Part shown: positions 13,501-22,809 of the stretch, in pieces
Layout: every line of letters starts with the position of its first letter
Numbering within the stretch: position 1 is the stretch's first letter
NCBI RefSeq assembly: GCF_000299915.1
Contig: NZ_AMRI01000017.1
Coordinates: 29,145-93,144, forward strand
Reading direction: 5' to 3'
DNA from: Gallaecimonas xiamenensis 3-C-1
GTDB lineage: Bacteria; Pseudomonadota; Gammaproteobacteria; Enterobacterales; Gallaecimonadaceae
Length of the DNA stretch: 64,000 nt
Notes under the pieces: model-generated
Seen by the model: only the letters and a program-made list of their open reading frames with translations
Told to the model about the DNA's origin: nothing
Database searches by the model: none
Translations under genes and position numbers: made by a program

Positions 13501-13971
13501 ATGTCCGACCACCCCAGCTCCCTGGAACACCTGCTGGGCCAGAGCCTGTCTGGCTTGGCTGAGCTGTCACGCAAGGCGTCCCGGCTCAATGCCCTGCAGC
13601 AGGCTTACCAGCAGCAGGTCCAAGGCCCCCTGGCCAAACACAGCCGGGTTGCCAACCTGCGTAGCGGTATCTTGGTGATCGAGGCCGCCAGCGCTGCCTG
13701 GCTCAGCCAGTTGCGCCTGCAACGGTCCTTGTTGTTAAGCCAAATGCGGCAAATAGACCCCAGCCTAACCAGCCTTGAATTCGGGATCAACCCGGGCCTG
13801 GCCAAAGCCGAAAAGCTGACGCCCCAATACAGTCCCAATAAAAGGACCATCAGCAGTCGTACCGCCAAGGAGCTTAATGCCCTGGCCGACAGCACCGAAG
13901 GAAAGCTGAGTGAGAGCCTGAAAAGACTGGCGGCGCTCAGTGAGCGCCGCCAGAAAGACTTGGAAGACTGA
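13501..13971 (+). CDS. dciA: DciA-type DnaB helicase loader/operator (DUF721)
   Basis: 156 aa protein of the DUF721 family, characterised as DciA, the ancestral replicative-helicase loader in bacteria that lack DnaC/DnaI. An N-terminal KH-like domain (about 20-105) contains the family-typical VANLRSGILVIEAASAAWLS segment. A charged, apparently disordered Ser/Lys/Glu tail (110-156) follows. It is transcribed opposite to its neighbours, convergent with lpxC (1-bp gap) and divergent from the M23 gene. Start taken at 13501 (AAGG eight bases upstream); an in-frame ATG at 13483 is possible. The function assignment rests on family knowledge. Confidence 0.88.
   Translation: MSDHPSSLEHLLGQSLSGLAELSRKASRLNALQQAYQQQVQGPLAKHSRVANLRSGILVIEAASAAWLSQLRLQRSLLLSQMRQIDPSLTSLEFGINPGLAKAEKLTPQYSPNKRTISSRTAKELNALADSTEGKLSESLKRLAALSERRQKDLED
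13927..13953. terminator. Inverted repeat in the 3' end of dciA, probable lpxC terminator
   Basis: A 13-bp perfect inverted repeat (CTGGCGGCGCTCA ... TGAGCGCCGCCAG) lies inside the last codons of dciA. Read on minus, it comes about 20 bp after the lpxC stop and is followed by TCTTTTC, so it can act as the lpxC terminator while encoding dciA residues. Confidence 0.65.
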
Positions 13972-13972
13972 A

Positions 13973-14893
13973 TCAGGCCAGGCTGAAGCCCGGCGACAGG
14001 TAGGAAATGGGTGAGGCATCCCCTTCGTCTTCGAAGGTCACCAGTTCCCATTTTTCCTGATGGGCGAGGATCTCGCGGACCATCAGGTTGTTCAGGGCAT
14101 GGCCCGACTTGTAGGAGCGGAATTCACCGATGATGGAATGGCCGGCCAGGTACAGGTCACCCACGGCATCCAGCAGCTTGTGCTTGACGAACTCGTCTTC
14201 GTAGCGCAGGCCTTCACCGTTGAGGATCTTGTACTCGTCCAGCACCACGGCATTTTCCATGGAGCCACCCAAGGCCAGGTTGTTGGCCCTCAGGGTCTCG
14301 ATGTCCTTCATAAAGCCGAAGGTACGGGCGCGACTCACTTCCTTAACGAAAGAGGTGGTGGAGAAATCCATCACCAGGCGCTGGTTGCGCCCTTCCATCG
14401 CCGGATGGTTGAAGTCGATGGCCACATCCATCTTGAAACCCTGGTAAGGACGGAACTCGGCCCACTTGTCGCCCATTTCCACCCGGATCACGTCCTTGAT
14501 ACGGATGAATTTCTTGGCGGCATTCTGCTCCTCCACGCCGGCAGACTGCAGGAGGAACACGAAGGGGCTGGAACTGCCGTCCATGATCGGGATTTCCGGG
14601 GAGTCGATTTCCACATAGAGGTTATCGATACCCAGGCCCGCCAGGGCGGCACACAGATGTTCTATGGTGGCGACCTTGACGCCCTCTTCACCGTGCAGGC
14701 AGGTGCAGAGCATGGTGTCTTGGACCAGCCGGCCGTCAGCCGGGATCTCTTTGACCGGGTCAAGGTCGACCCGGCGAAAGACGATACCCGTGTTCACAGG
14801 CGCAGGACGCAAGCACAGGGACACTTTATTGCCGCTGTGCAGGCCGACGCCAGTCGCGCGAATGGCGCTTTTCAAGGTACGTTGCCGAATCAT
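13973..14893 (-). CDS. lpxC: UDP-3-O-acyl-N-acetylglucosamine deacetylase
   Basis: Zinc-dependent first committed step of lipid A synthesis. 306 aa, the usual length. Zinc ligands H79 (IEHLCA), H238 and D242 ([11 protein letters not shown]) and the catalytic H265 (SGHALNN) are all present. GAGG lies six bases before the ATG. Last gene of the dcw cluster, 174 bp after ftsZ and with its own putative promoter. In E. coli the protein is degraded by FtsH; the C-terminal tail here (LSPGFSLA) ends in small and hydrophobic residues compatible with that, but this is not shown. Confidence 0.98.
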   Translation of the reverse strand: MIRQRTLKSAIRATGVGLHSGNKVSLCLRPAPVNTGIVFRRVDLDPVKEIPADGRLVQDTMLCTCLHGEEGVKVATIEHLCAALAGLGIDNLYVEIDSPEIPIMDGSSSPFVFLLQSAGVEEQNAAKKFIRIKDVIRVEMGDKWAEFRPYQGFKMDVAIDFNHPAMEGRNQRLVMDFSTTSFVKEVSRARTFGFMKDIETLRANNLALGGSMENAVVLDEYKILNGEGLRYEDEFVKHKLLDAVGDLYLAGHSIIGEFRSYKSGHALNNLMVREILAHQEKWELVTFEDEGDASPISYLSPGFSLA

Positions 14894-14959
14894 CTGTGGC
14901 CTCGCTAAAGTCGGGTAACCGCCAGCTTAACTGGCCCTACCTGTTCAAAAAGGTGCAGC

Positions 14960-14989
14960 AGTATACCACTAATGCGACCATTTAACCAA
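14960..14989 (-). promoter_or_regulatory. Putative sigma-70 promoter of lpxC
   Basis: On minus: TTGGTT, 18-bp spacer, TATACT, about 65 bp upstream of the lpxC ATG. This would let lpxC be expressed independently of the dcw operon. Assigned by eye. Confidence 0.5.
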
Positions 14990-15007
14990 AAACTGAAGGA
15001 AAAGCCA

Positions 15008-15044
15008 CCAGGACAATAGCGCAAAGATTGCGCATATTGCCTGG
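15008..15044. repeat. Extended imperfect hairpin between ftsZ and lpxC
   Basis: CCAGG-ACAATA-GCGCAA / loop AGA / TTGCGC-ATATTG-CCTGG: an almost continuous 17-18 bp stem 24 bp after the ftsZ stop. No U-run follows in either direction, so it may be a processing or stability element, or a weak terminator at the end of the dcw message. Confidence 0.6.
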
Positions 15045-15067
15045 CCTTACCCTTACAGTACCCGGGT

Positions 15068-16270
15068 TCAGTCCGCCTGACGACGCAGGAAGGCCGGAAT
15101 ATCCAGGTAATCCAGGTCAGCTTGGCTCTTGCGCTTGGGCGCTGCCACCGCTTCTTCCTGCTTACGCAGCTCTGGCTGCGGGGCCGGCGCCGGTTGCGGC
15201 TGGGCCTGAGCCGGCATGGGGCGGCCATGGGTGCCGTCACCACTGGGTTGCGGGAAGCTGGGGCGAACCGGTTCCGGGTTTTTCTGCACCAGGGTGATTT
15301 CCGGCTTGCGCTCGGAGCCGCCGATACCGGTGGCCACCACGGTGACGCGGATCTCGTCCTGCATCTCCGGGTCGATGGTGGTACCCACCACCACGGTAGC
15401 CTGCTCGGAGGCAAAGCCCTGCACCGCGTTACCCACGGTCTCGAACTCTTCGATGGTCAAGTCCATACCGGCGGTGATGTTGACCAGGATGCCTCGGGCA
15501 CCGGCCAAATCCACGTCTTCGAGCAGCGGGCTGGAAATAGCCAGCTCGGCCGCTTCCTGGGCGCGGTCTTCGCCTTTGGCGACGCCGGAGCCCATCATGG
15601 CTTTACCCATCTCGCTCATCACGGTGCGCACGTCGGCGAAGTCGACGTTGATCATACCCGGCTGGGTGATCAGTTCGGCAATGCCCTTGACGGCACCCAG
15701 CAGCACGTCGTTGGCGGCCTTGAAGGCAGCCAGCAGGCTGGTGGATTTGCCAAGCACCTTGAGCAGCTTCTCATTGGGGATGGTGATCAAGGAATCGACA
15801 TTGGCTTCCAGTTGGGCGATCCCTTCCTGGGCAAAGGCCATGCGCTTCTTGCCCTCGAAGGGGAAAGGCTTGGTCACCACAGCCACGGTCAGGATACCCA
15901 GTTCTTTGGCTACTTCCGCCACTATGGGCGCCGCACCGGTACCGGTACCACCGCCCATGCCAGCGGCGATAAAGACCATGTCGGCCCCTTCCAGCACTTC
16001 GCGGATCTGCTCGCGCTCTTCCTCGGCGGCCTGGCGGCCCACCTGGGGATTGGCACCGGCACCCAGGCCCTTGGTCACGCTGGACCCGAGCTGGATGGTG
16101 ACGTGGGCGTTGGAATTCTTCAGCGCCTGGGCGTCTGTGTTGGCGGCGATGAATTCGACCCCTTCAATGGTCTGCTCCACCATGTGCTGTACAGCGTTAC
16201 CGCCGCCACCACCAACGCCGATGACTTTGATTACGGCCTCATCGGTATGGCCATCGACAAATTCAAACAT
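15068..16270 (-). CDS. ftsZ: Cell division GTPase
   Basis: Tubulin-like protein that polymerises into the Z ring. 400 aa from the ATG at 16270 (MFEFVDG). Start chosen by family alignment and a GGAG nine bases upstream; the only earlier in-frame start is a TTG. The GTP-binding tubulin signature GGGTGTG is at 106-112 and the T7-loop NVDFAD near 205. After a Pro/Gln-rich linker (about 318-380) comes the conserved C-terminal peptide [15 protein letters not shown], which binds FtsA and ZipA. It is 33 bp downstream of ftsA. Confidence 0.99.
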   Translation of the reverse strand: MFEFVDGHTDEAVIKVIGVGGGGGNAVQHMVEQTIEGVEFIAANTDAQALKNSNAHVTIQLGSSVTKGLGAGANPQVGRQAAEEEREQIREVLEGADMVFIAAGMGGGTGTGAAPIVAEVAKELGILTVAVVTKPFPFEGKKRMAFAQEGIAQLEANVDSLITIPNEKLLKVLGKSTSLLAAFKAANDVLLGAVKGIAELITQPGMINVDFADVRTVMSEMGKAMMGSGVAKGEDRAQEAAELAISSPLLEDVDLAGARGILVNITAGMDLTIEEFETVGNAVQGFASEQATVVVGTTIDPEMQDEIRVTVVATGIGGSERKPEITLVQKNPEPVRPSFPQPSGDGTHGRPMPAQAQPQPAPAPQPELRKQEEAVAAPKRKSQADLDYLDIPAFLRRQAD

Positions 16271-16303
16271 GAGTTCAGTCTCCAATCGTCTGCCGTTCTG
16301 TCC

Positions 16304-17542
16304 TTAAAAATTTCCCTTGAACCAGCTCTGCAGCTTGCTCCAAAGGCTACTGACCCCTTCCCCCACTGAGATCCGATCCGCCCTGCGACCTGCACTGTCA
16401 TCCTTGCCGTAGTGCAACAGTCCCATGGCGGTGGCAAAACGAGGGTCGGCCACGTAGTCGTTGAGGCCCTTGACCGGCAGCGGCATACCCAGCCGCACCG
16501 GCATCTGGAAGATCTCTTCAGCGAACTGAATGGCACCTTCCATCTGGGCCGTACCGCCGGTCAGTACTATACCGGCGGCAATCTGTTCTTCGAGCCCGCT
16601 CTTGCGCAGCTCTTCCTGTACCAGTTCAAAGAGTTCCTGGTACCGAGGCTCCACCACTTCCGCCAGGGTGTGGCGGCTCATGGTACGGGAGGGCCGACCA
16701 CCAACGGACGGCACTTCAATGCTTTCTTCCTTGCTCACCAGGTTCTTGATGGCACAGGCGTAGCGGGTCTTGATCTCTTCGGCATGGCTCAAGGGGGTGC
16801 GAAAGATCTTGGCGATATCCGAGGTCACCTGGTTGCCCGCCGCCGGGATAACGGCGGTGTGGCGCAGAGCACCGTTGGTGTAGACCGCCATATCCATGGT
16901 GCCGGCGCCCATGTCCACCACGCAGACACCCAGCTCTTTTTCGTCGTCGGTGAGCACCGCATAGCTGGAAGCCAGGGCCGAGAAGATCAGCTGGTCGGCA
17001 CGCAGGTCGCAGCGTTCCACGCACTTGATGATGTTGCGGGCCATGTCGTTGGCGCAGGTCACCAGGTGCACGTTGGACGTGAGGCGCACCCCGCTCATGC
17101 CGATGGGGCTCTTGATGCCTTCTTGGTAGTCGATGCCAAACTCCTGGGGCAGCACATGGAGAATGCGGCGCCCTTCGGGGATCTGTACCGACTTGGCGGT
17201 GTGGATCACCGCATCCACGTCGTCCTGGGACACTTCGGCATCGTTGATGGGCACCATGCCGGACTCGTTTTGGCAACGGACATGGCGGCCGGAAATGGCC
17301 AGATAGACGGCACTGACCTGGCAGTCTGCCATCATCTCGGCTTCATCTACGGCCCGCTGCACCGACTGGGCCACGGAGTCCAGATCGTTGACGCCACCTT
17401 TGTCCATGCCACGGGACGCGTGGTTGCCGACACCCAGCACATTGATCTGGCCATCGGGCAGCACTTCGCCCACCACGGCCACGATCTTGGAGGTGCCGAT
17501 GTCGAGCCCAACGATAAGTTTTCTGTCCATAGCCTTGGTCAT
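16304..17542 (-). CDS. ftsA: Cell division protein FtsA (actin-like Z-ring tether)
   Basis: Actin-fold ATPase that anchors FtsZ filaments to the membrane and recruits later division proteins. About 412 aa from the ATG at 17542, which overlaps the ftsQ stop (ATGA). Visible landmarks are the phosphate-1 loop GLDIGTSKI near residue 12, the phosphate-2 segment VVDMGAGTMDMAV, the adenosine loop VLTGGTAQM and the C-terminal amphipathic membrane-targeting helix SLWSKLQSWFKGNF. Confidence 0.98.
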   Translation of the reverse strand: MTKAMDRKLIVGLDIGTSKIVAVVGEVLPDGQINVLGVGNHASRGMDKGGVNDLDSVAQSVQRAVDEAEMMADCQVSAVYLAISGRHVRCQNESGMVPINDAEVSQDDVDAVIHTAKSVQIPEGRRILHVLPQEFGIDYQEGIKSPIGMSGVRLTSNVHLVTCANDMARNIIKCVERCDLRADQLIFSALASSYAVLTDDEKELGVCVVDMGAGTMDMAVYTNGALRHTAVIPAAGNQVTSDIAKIFRTPLSHAEEIKTRYACAIKNLVSKEESIEVPSVGGRPSRTMSRHTLAEVVEPRYQELFELVQEELRKSGLEEQIAAGIVLTGGTAQMEGAIQFAEEIFQMPVRLGMPLPVKGLNDYVADPRFATAMGLLHYGKDDSAGRRADRISVGEGVSSLWSKLQSWFKGNF

Positions 17543-18267
17543 GGCGTCTCTTTGTTTTCCTCTTCCTGCCAACCTACGGCGAACCCGGTGTCGTACCGAA
17601 GGTCCAGGTAGGCTGGCTGCCTGGCTTCCCCTTTCAAGTAGGGGAAGCTGTCGATAAAGCGCTGCACCCTTCGCAGGGTGTCTTCCCGGCCCAGTACCAG
17701 CTTCAGGCCGTCCTTGAGTTCCAGCTCCCAGCTGTTACGGGCCGACAACCAGGCGGCCGCCAATGGATAACCACTGCCCTCCAGGAGGGTGGCCAGGCCC
17801 CGGTAGCCGTCCAGGGTGTCCTTGGCGTTGTCGTCCTGGCCGTAAAGCCTGGGCAAGCTTTGCTCAGCGGGGCCCGGCTCGGCCCTGAATACCTGGCCCT
17901 GGGCGTTAAGCAGAGCCTGGTCGTTCCACCTGGCCACCGGCTGCTGCTCCACCAAGAAGATCTGCAGCTTACGGGGCCAGGCCTTGCGCACCGAGGCCTG
18001 ATAAATCCAGGGCAAGGCCTCCAACCGCTGTTGCACCTCGTTCACGTCCACCGTGAAAAAGCTGCCCAGGGGCTTTTGGGTCAGCACCGCCCGGATGTCG
18101 CCTGCCGGGGTATGGGGATGCTCCCCTTTTACCTCCACCTGCTCCACCGGCAGCTGTCCCTCGTCGCGCATGGTGTGCCACAGGGACACACCACCGGCGG
18201 CGAAGCCGGCCATCACCAGGGCAAAAAAGCCCAGGCCCAGCCAGAAGCCCCAACTGCGCACCCTCAC
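17539..18267 (-). CDS. ftsQ: Cell division protein FtsQ
   Basis: Bitopic inner-membrane protein that links early and late divisome proteins through FtsB/FtsL. About 240 aa: one transmembrane helix (8-28), a POTRA domain (about 38-110, VEVKGEHPHTPAGDI) and a beta domain with the FtsQ family segment WxARNSWELELKDG near 165. No ATG is available. The GTG at 18261 has AAGGGG five bases upstream and is the likelier start; the GTG at 18267 is two codons earlier. Overlaps ftsA by 4 bp and follows ddlB by 3 bp. Confidence 0.94.
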   Translation of the reverse strand: MRVRSWGFWLGLGFFALVMAGFAAGGVSLWHTMRDEGQLPVEQVEVKGEHPHTPAGDIRAVLTQKPLGSFFTVDVNEVQQRLEALPWIYQASVRKAWPRKLQIFLVEQQPVARWNDQALLNAQGQVFRAEPGPAEQSLPRLYGQDDNAKDTLDGYRGLATLLEGSGYPLAAAWLSARNSWELELKDGLKLVLGREDTLRRVQRFIDSFPYLKGEARQPAYLDLRYDTGFAVGWQEEENKETP

Positions 18268-18270
18268 CCC

Positions 18271-19170
18271 TTAACGCGCTGCGGCCAGGATGCGGCAAAC
18301 CAGGGTAGAAAAATCCAGCCCTGTGGCGGCGGCCGCCTTGGGTACCAGGCTCTTCTCGGTCATGCCCGGCACCGTGTTCACTTCCAGCAACTGGAATTGA
18401 CCGTGCTCGTCGAGCATGGCATCCACCCGGCCCCATCCTTCGGCGCCCACGGCGTCAAACGCCTTGAGGGCCATCGCCTTGAGGGCCTCTTCCTGGTCGG
18501 CTGGCAGGCCACAGGGGATGAGATACTGGGTGGTATTGGATTTGTATTTGGCGTCGTAGTCGTAGAAGCCGTTGGGGGTCTTCATCTGAATGACCGGCAG
18601 CGGCTGGCCATCGAGGATACCGACAGTAAATTCGGGGCCGCTGATCCAGCGCTCGACCAGCACCACATCGTCCAGGGCCTCAGCCTCGGCGACGGCGTCC
18701 TTGAGTTCCTGGACAGTGCTGGCCTTTTTCATGCCGATGCTCGAGCCTTCCCGCGAGGGTTTGACCATCACCGGGCCGGTCATGATATCAGCGGCCAATT
18801 GGTCATCCAACAACCCTTTATGAATGATCCAGAAATCGGCGGTGGGCAGCCCCAGGCTTTGCCAGATCTGCTTGGTACGCACCTTGTCCATGGCCAAGGC
18901 CGAGCCCAGCACCCTGCTACCTGTGTAGGGGATCTGCAACCACTCCAGGGCCCCTTGCACTGTGCCGTCTTCACCGCCACGACCATGCAGGGCGATAAAG
19001 ACCTTGTCGAAGCCGTCCCGGTGCAAATCTTCCAGGGGGCGCTCGGCCGGGTCAAAGGCGTGGGCGTCGATGCCACCGGCCAGCAGGCCGCGCAGCACGG
19101 CCTGCCCGGACAGCAGGGAGATCTCGCGCTCGGCGGAATGGCCGCCCAGCAATACCGCGACCTTGCTCAT
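18271..19170 (-). CDS. ddlB: D-alanine--D-alanine ligase
   Basis: ATP-grasp ligase that makes D-Ala-D-Ala for the stem peptide. 299 aa. N-terminal [16 protein letters not shown] (Glu/Ser of the substrate pocket), central ATP-grasp [11 protein letters not shown] and [11 protein letters not shown], and C-terminal [14 protein letters not shown] with the metal-binding Glu/Asn. Its ATG overlaps the murC stop by 4 bp. The position between murC and ftsQ is the standard DdlB position; murB is not in this cluster. Confidence 0.98.
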   Translation of the reverse strand: MSKVAVLLGGHSAEREISLLSGQAVLRGLLAGGIDAHAFDPAERPLEDLHRDGFDKVFIALHGRGGEDGTVQGALEWLQIPYTGSRVLGSALAMDKVRTKQIWQSLGLPTADFWIIHKGLLDDQLAADIMTGPVMVKPSREGSSIGMKKASTVQELKDAVAEAEALDDVVLVERWISGPEFTVGILDGQPLPVIQMKTPNGFYDYDAKYKSNTTQYLIPCGLPADQEEALKAMALKAFDAVGAEGWGRVDAMLDEHGQFQLLEVNTVPGMTEKSLVPKAAAATGLDFSTLVCRILAAAR

Positions 19171-20582
19171 GCTTGCACCTCCAGGCCGGCGTCGGCCAGG
19201 CGCTTGGCCAGGCCACCGACGTTACCGGCGCCCTGGGTAATGACCAGGTCGCCGTCCGCCAGCAGTTCATGCAGCACCTTGGGCACATCGTCCAGGCTGG
19301 ACACGAACACCGGCTCGAGCTTGGAACGGGAGCGGATGGTACGGCACAGGGAGCGGCTGTCGGCCCCGGCTATGGGTTGTTCGCCGGCGCTGTAGACATC
19401 CAGCATCACCAGGGCGTCCACCTGGCTCAGCACCTCGGCGAAATCTTCGTAAAGGTCGCGGGTACGGCTGTAACGGTGGGGTTGGAACACCATCACCAGG
19501 CGTTTGTCGGGCCAGCCGGCGCGGGCGGCCTTGATGGTGACATCCACCTCGGAGGGGTGGTGGCCGTAGTCGTCCACCAGCATCACCTTGCCTTTACTGG
19601 TGGCAAAGTCGCCGTAGTGCTGGAAGCGGCGGCCTATGCCCTGGAACTTGGCCAGGGCTGCCTGGATGGCGGCGTCGCTGATGCCAAGGTCGGTGGCGAT
19701 GGCAATGGCGGCTAAGGCGTTCTGGGCGTTGTGGCGCCCCGGCAGGTTCAGGGTCACCTGCAAGGGGTCGTGACCGGCCCTTTCCACCACGAAGCGGCTC
19801 TGGTTGGCGCTCTGGGTGAAGTCGCGGCCTTTGACGTCGGCTTCTTCGGCAAAACCGTAGGTAATGTACTGGCGGCCCAGTTCCGCCGTGGCCAGGCTGC
19901 GCACCACCTCGTCGTCGATACAGAGTACCGCCAGGCCGTAGAACGGCAGGTTGTGCAGGAAATCGACGAAGGTGGCCTTGAGCTTTTCAAAGTCGCCACC
20001 GTAGGTGTCCATGTGGTCCGGCTCGATGTTGGTCACCACCGACATCAAGGGCTGCAGGTGCAGGAAAGAAGCATCGGACTCGTCGGCTTCGGCCACCAGA
20101 TAGTTGCCGGTACCCAGACGGGCATTGGTGCCATGGGAGTTGAGCTTGCCGCCGATAACGAAGGTCGGGTCCAGGCCCCCTTCGAACAGCAGGCTGGATA
20201 CCAGGCTGGTGGTGGTGGTTTTACCGTGGGTACCGGCCACGGCGATGCCTTGGCGAAAGCGCATCAGCTCAGCCAACATTTCGGCGCGGCGCACCACCGG
20301 AATACGGCGCTCGCGGGCGGCCAGCACTTCCGGGTTGTCGGCCTTGATGGCGGTAGATACCACCACCACAGAGGCGCCGTCCACCTGCTCGGCCTTGTGC
20401 TCGGGCCAGATGGTAGCCCCCAGGCTTTCAAGGCGTTCGGTGACGGCATTGCGGCTCAGGTCGGAGCCGGTGATTTGATACCCCTCGCCCAGCAGGACTT
20501 CAGCAATACCCCCCATACCGGCACCACCGATGCCGACAAAGTGGATTCGCTCAACGCGGCGCATAGGGCCAGTTCTGGTCAT
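19167..20582 (-). CDS. murC: UDP-N-acetylmuramate--L-alanine ligase
   Basis: Adds L-Ala to UDP-MurNAc. 471 aa with the three Mur ligase domains. The Rossmann-like N-terminus is [17 protein letters not shown] (about 14-30), the ATP loop [10 protein letters not shown] is near 115, and VDDYGHHP is near 340. The ATG overlaps the murG stop (ATGA). This start gives a shorter N-terminus than E. coli MurC, but the conserved region is complete. Confidence 0.98.
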   Translation of the reverse strand: MTRTGPMRRVERIHFVGIGGAGMGGIAEVLLGEGYQITGSDLSRNAVTERLESLGATIWPEHKAEQVDGASVVVVSTAIKADNPEVLAARERRIPVVRRAEMLAELMRFRQGIAVAGTHGKTTTTSLVSSLLFEGGLDPTFVIGGKLNSHGTNARLGTGNYLVAEADESDASFLHLQPLMSVVTNIEPDHMDTYGGDFEKLKATFVDFLHNLPFYGLAVLCIDDEVVRSLATAELGRQYITYGFAEEADVKGRDFTQSANQSRFVVERAGHDPLQVTLNLPGRHNAQNALAAIAIATDLGISDAAIQAALAKFQGIGRRFQHYGDFATSKGKVMLVDDYGHHPSEVDVTIKAARAGWPDKRLVMVFQPHRYSRTRDLYEDFAEVLSQVDALVMLDVYSAGEQPIAGADSRSLCRTIRSRSKLEPVFVSSLDDVPKVLHELLADGDLVITQGAGNVGGLAKRLADAGLEVQA

Positions 20583-21643
20583 ACTCTTTCACTCTTGTCT
20601 ACGCCGGCCAATTGCCGGCACACCGAGGCCACCGCCTCGGTTGCGTCTGGTTTGGCTTGGCGCTGGGCGGCGATGCCCATCTGCGCCAATTGTTCAGGGT
20701 CGTCGCTCCACTCCCGCAACAGGGAGGCCACGCGCTCGACCGTCATCTCGCCCTGGGGCAACAGTACGCCCCCCTGATGCTCGGTCAGGAAACGGGCGTT
20801 TTGGGTTTGGTGATCGTCCACGGCGCTGGGCAGCGGCACCAAAATGGAGGGCAGGCCCACGGCGGCCAGCTCGGACACCGTCAAGGCGCCGGCCCGGCAG
20901 ATCACCAGATCCGCCCAGCCATAGGCAGCGGCCATGTCGTCCACGAAATCCGACACCTGGGCACTGATGCCCAGCTCGTCGTAGCGTTTCTGCACCCCTT
21001 CGCTGCGGCCCTTGCCGGTCTGGTGGAAGATATCCAGGGGGCAATGGGCCTTGGCAAAGGCCTTGGGCAGCACTTCGTTAAAGACCTGGGCGCCCAGGCT
21101 GCCCCCTATCACCAGTACCCGAAGCGGGCCCTGGTGGGATTGGCGTTTGATCTTGAACAGCAGTTCACGGATCGGGTTACCCACCACAGGCGCCTGGTCA
21201 AAGGCACCGGGGAATGCCTGCAGCACCTGGTTGGCCACCTTGGCCAGGTACCTGTTGGTGACACCGCTAACGGCGTTTTGTTCATGGAGCACCAGAGGAA
21301 TGCCCCGCAACTTGGCGGCTATGCCCCCCGGACCGGCGGCAAAGCCCCCCATACCCAGCACCACTGAGGGTTTGAGCCGGCCAAACAGCACCCAGGCGTC
21401 GAAGATGGCTTTCACCAGCTTGAAGGGGGTGACCAGCAGGCGCTTGAGGCCGTTGCCACGCACCCCTTGGATGTCCACGAAATGCAGGGGGATATCGTAC
21501 CTGGGTACTATGTCCGCTTCCATACGGTGCGGCGTGCCCAGCCAATCCACCAGCCAGCCTTCTTTCTGCAGCTGTTGGGCCACGGCCAGGGCCGGGAAGA
21601 TATGGCCGCCGGTGCCACCCGCCATTACCATCAGACGTTTCAT
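20579..21643 (-). CDS. murG: UDP-GlcNAc:lipid I N-acetylglucosaminyltransferase
   Basis: Membrane-associated GT-B glycosyltransferase that converts lipid I to lipid II on the inner face of the inner membrane. 354 aa. It begins [20 protein letters not shown] with the GGTGGH phosphate loop; a second Gly-rich loop GGSLGA is near 190 and the donor-binding [17 protein letters not shown] segment near 260-275. The start at 21643 overlaps the ftsW stop (ATGA). The reading frame stays open far upstream inside ftsW, but that part is out of frame with FtsW and has no family similarity. Confidence 0.98.
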   Translation of the reverse strand: MKRLMVMAGGTGGHIFPALAVAQQLQKEGWLVDWLGTPHRMEADIVPRYDIPLHFVDIQGVRGNGLKRLLVTPFKLVKAIFDAWVLFGRLKPSVVLGMGGFAAGPGGIAAKLRGIPLVLHEQNAVSGVTNRYLAKVANQVLQAFPGAFDQAPVVGNPIRELLFKIKRQSHQGPLRVLVIGGSLGAQVFNEVLPKAFAKAHCPLDIFHQTGKGRSEGVQKRYDELGISAQVSDFVDDMAAAYGWADLVICRAGALTVSELAAVGLPSILVPLPSAVDDHQTQNARFLTEHQGGVLLPQGEMTVERVASLLREWSDDPEQLAQMGIAAQRQAKPDATEAVASVCRQLAGVDKSERV

Positions 21644-22809
21644 GACCGGCCTCCGCTGGCTTGCTGGCCGGCAAGGCGGCCTTCGTGATCGATACGGACC
21701 AGCACCATCAGGGCTATGGTCATGATCCAGAGGCTCGAGCCCCCGTAGCTGACCAGGGGCATGGTCAGGCCCTTGGTGGGGAAGGCGCCGGCGGCCACCC
21801 CCAGGTTCACCGCCGTCTGGAAGGCAACCCAGATGGCGATGGCGTAGGCAAAGAAGCCTTCGAAAAACCGTTCGTTGGCCATGGCGTCCCGGCCGATGCG
21901 CAGCGCCCGCAGCACCACCCAGAAGATGACCGCCATCAGCGCCACTATGGCCAAAAAGCCCAGCTCTTCGGCCACCACCGCCATGATGAAGTCGGTATGG
22001 GCTTCCGGCAGGTACTCCATCTTGAGGATGGAGTTGCCCAGGCCCTGGCCGGTCAGGCCGCCCCGGCCAAAGGCCATCAGCGATTGGGTCAGCTGGTAGC
22101 CGGTACCGAAGGGGTCGGCCCAGGGGTCGAGGAAGCCGGTCACCCGCTTCATGCGGTAGGGCTCCATGACGATCAGCAGCACCAGGGCGGCAACCCCCAT
22201 GATGATCATGCCGATAAACTGCCAAACCCTGGCCCCGGCCAGGAACAACAGGCCAAGGGTGGTGACCAGCATCACCACCACGGTACCGAGATCGGGCTGG
22301 GCCAGCAGGAACAGCGCCATCAGGAAGAACACGCCAAGGGGCTTCAAGAAACCCACCAGGTTTTCACGCACTTCCTGGTGGCGACGCACCAGGTAACCGG
22401 CCAGGTAGGCAAAGAGGAACAGCTTGGCCGGTTCCGCCGCCTGCAGGTTGATGGGACCAAAGGCTATCCAGCGGGTGGCGCCATTGACATTGCGCCCCAC
22501 CACCAGCACCGCCAGCAGCAGCCCCAGGGCCAACAGCAGCAGGTAGCCGTTGTAACGGGCCCAGACATGGATGGGGACCTGCAAGGTGATCACCGCCAAT
22601 ACCAGGGCCCCCACCACAAAGATGGTTTCCTTGTTGATGATATAGAAAGGGTTGCCGGTCAGGCGGGTGGCCTCTGGCATGGACGCGGACGCTATCATCA
22701 CCCAGCCGAACGCCATCAGTGAGAAGATCACCATCAGCAACGGCTTGTCGTAAAGGGCCGTCTGGGGCGCCTTTTCGGCAAAGAAGCGTTCGCGCAAGGC
22801 CGCTATCAT
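21640..22809 (-). CDS. ftsW: Septal peptidoglycan glycosyltransferase (SEDS protein)
   Basis: 389 aa polytopic inner-membrane SEDS protein that works with FtsI in septal PG polymerisation. About ten hydrophobic helices. SEDS landmarks are MIASASMPEA in the first periplasmic region, QPDLGT near 182, the large loop with EAHTDFIMAVVAEELGFLA near 270-285, and the C-terminal PTKGLTMPLVSYGGSSL. Overlaps murD and murG by 4 bp each. Confidence 0.98.
   Translation of the reverse strand: MIAALRERFFAEKAPQTALYDKPLLMVIFSLMAFGWVMIASASMPEATRLTGNPFYIINKETIFVVGALVLAVITLQVPIHVWARYNGYLLLLALGLLLAVLVVGRNVNGATRWIAFGPINLQAAEPAKLFLFAYLAGYLVRRHQEVRENLVGFLKPLGVFFLMALFLLAQPDLGTVVVMLVTTLGLLFLAGARVWQFIGMIIMGVAALVLLIVMEPYRMKRVTGFLDPWADPFGTGYQLTQSLMAFGRGGLTGQGLGNSILKMEYLPEAHTDFIMAVVAEELGFLAIVALMAVIFWVVLRALRIGRDAMANERFFEGFFAYAIAIWVAFQTAVNLGVAAGAFPTKGLTMPLVSYGGSSLWIMTIALMVLVRIDHEGRLAGQQASGGRS

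Noticed and set aside
20579..22225. 548-residue murG with a long N-terminal extension
   Set aside because: The extra 190 codons are out-of-frame ftsW DNA. The conserved MurG N-terminus begins at 21643 and overlaps the ftsW stop.
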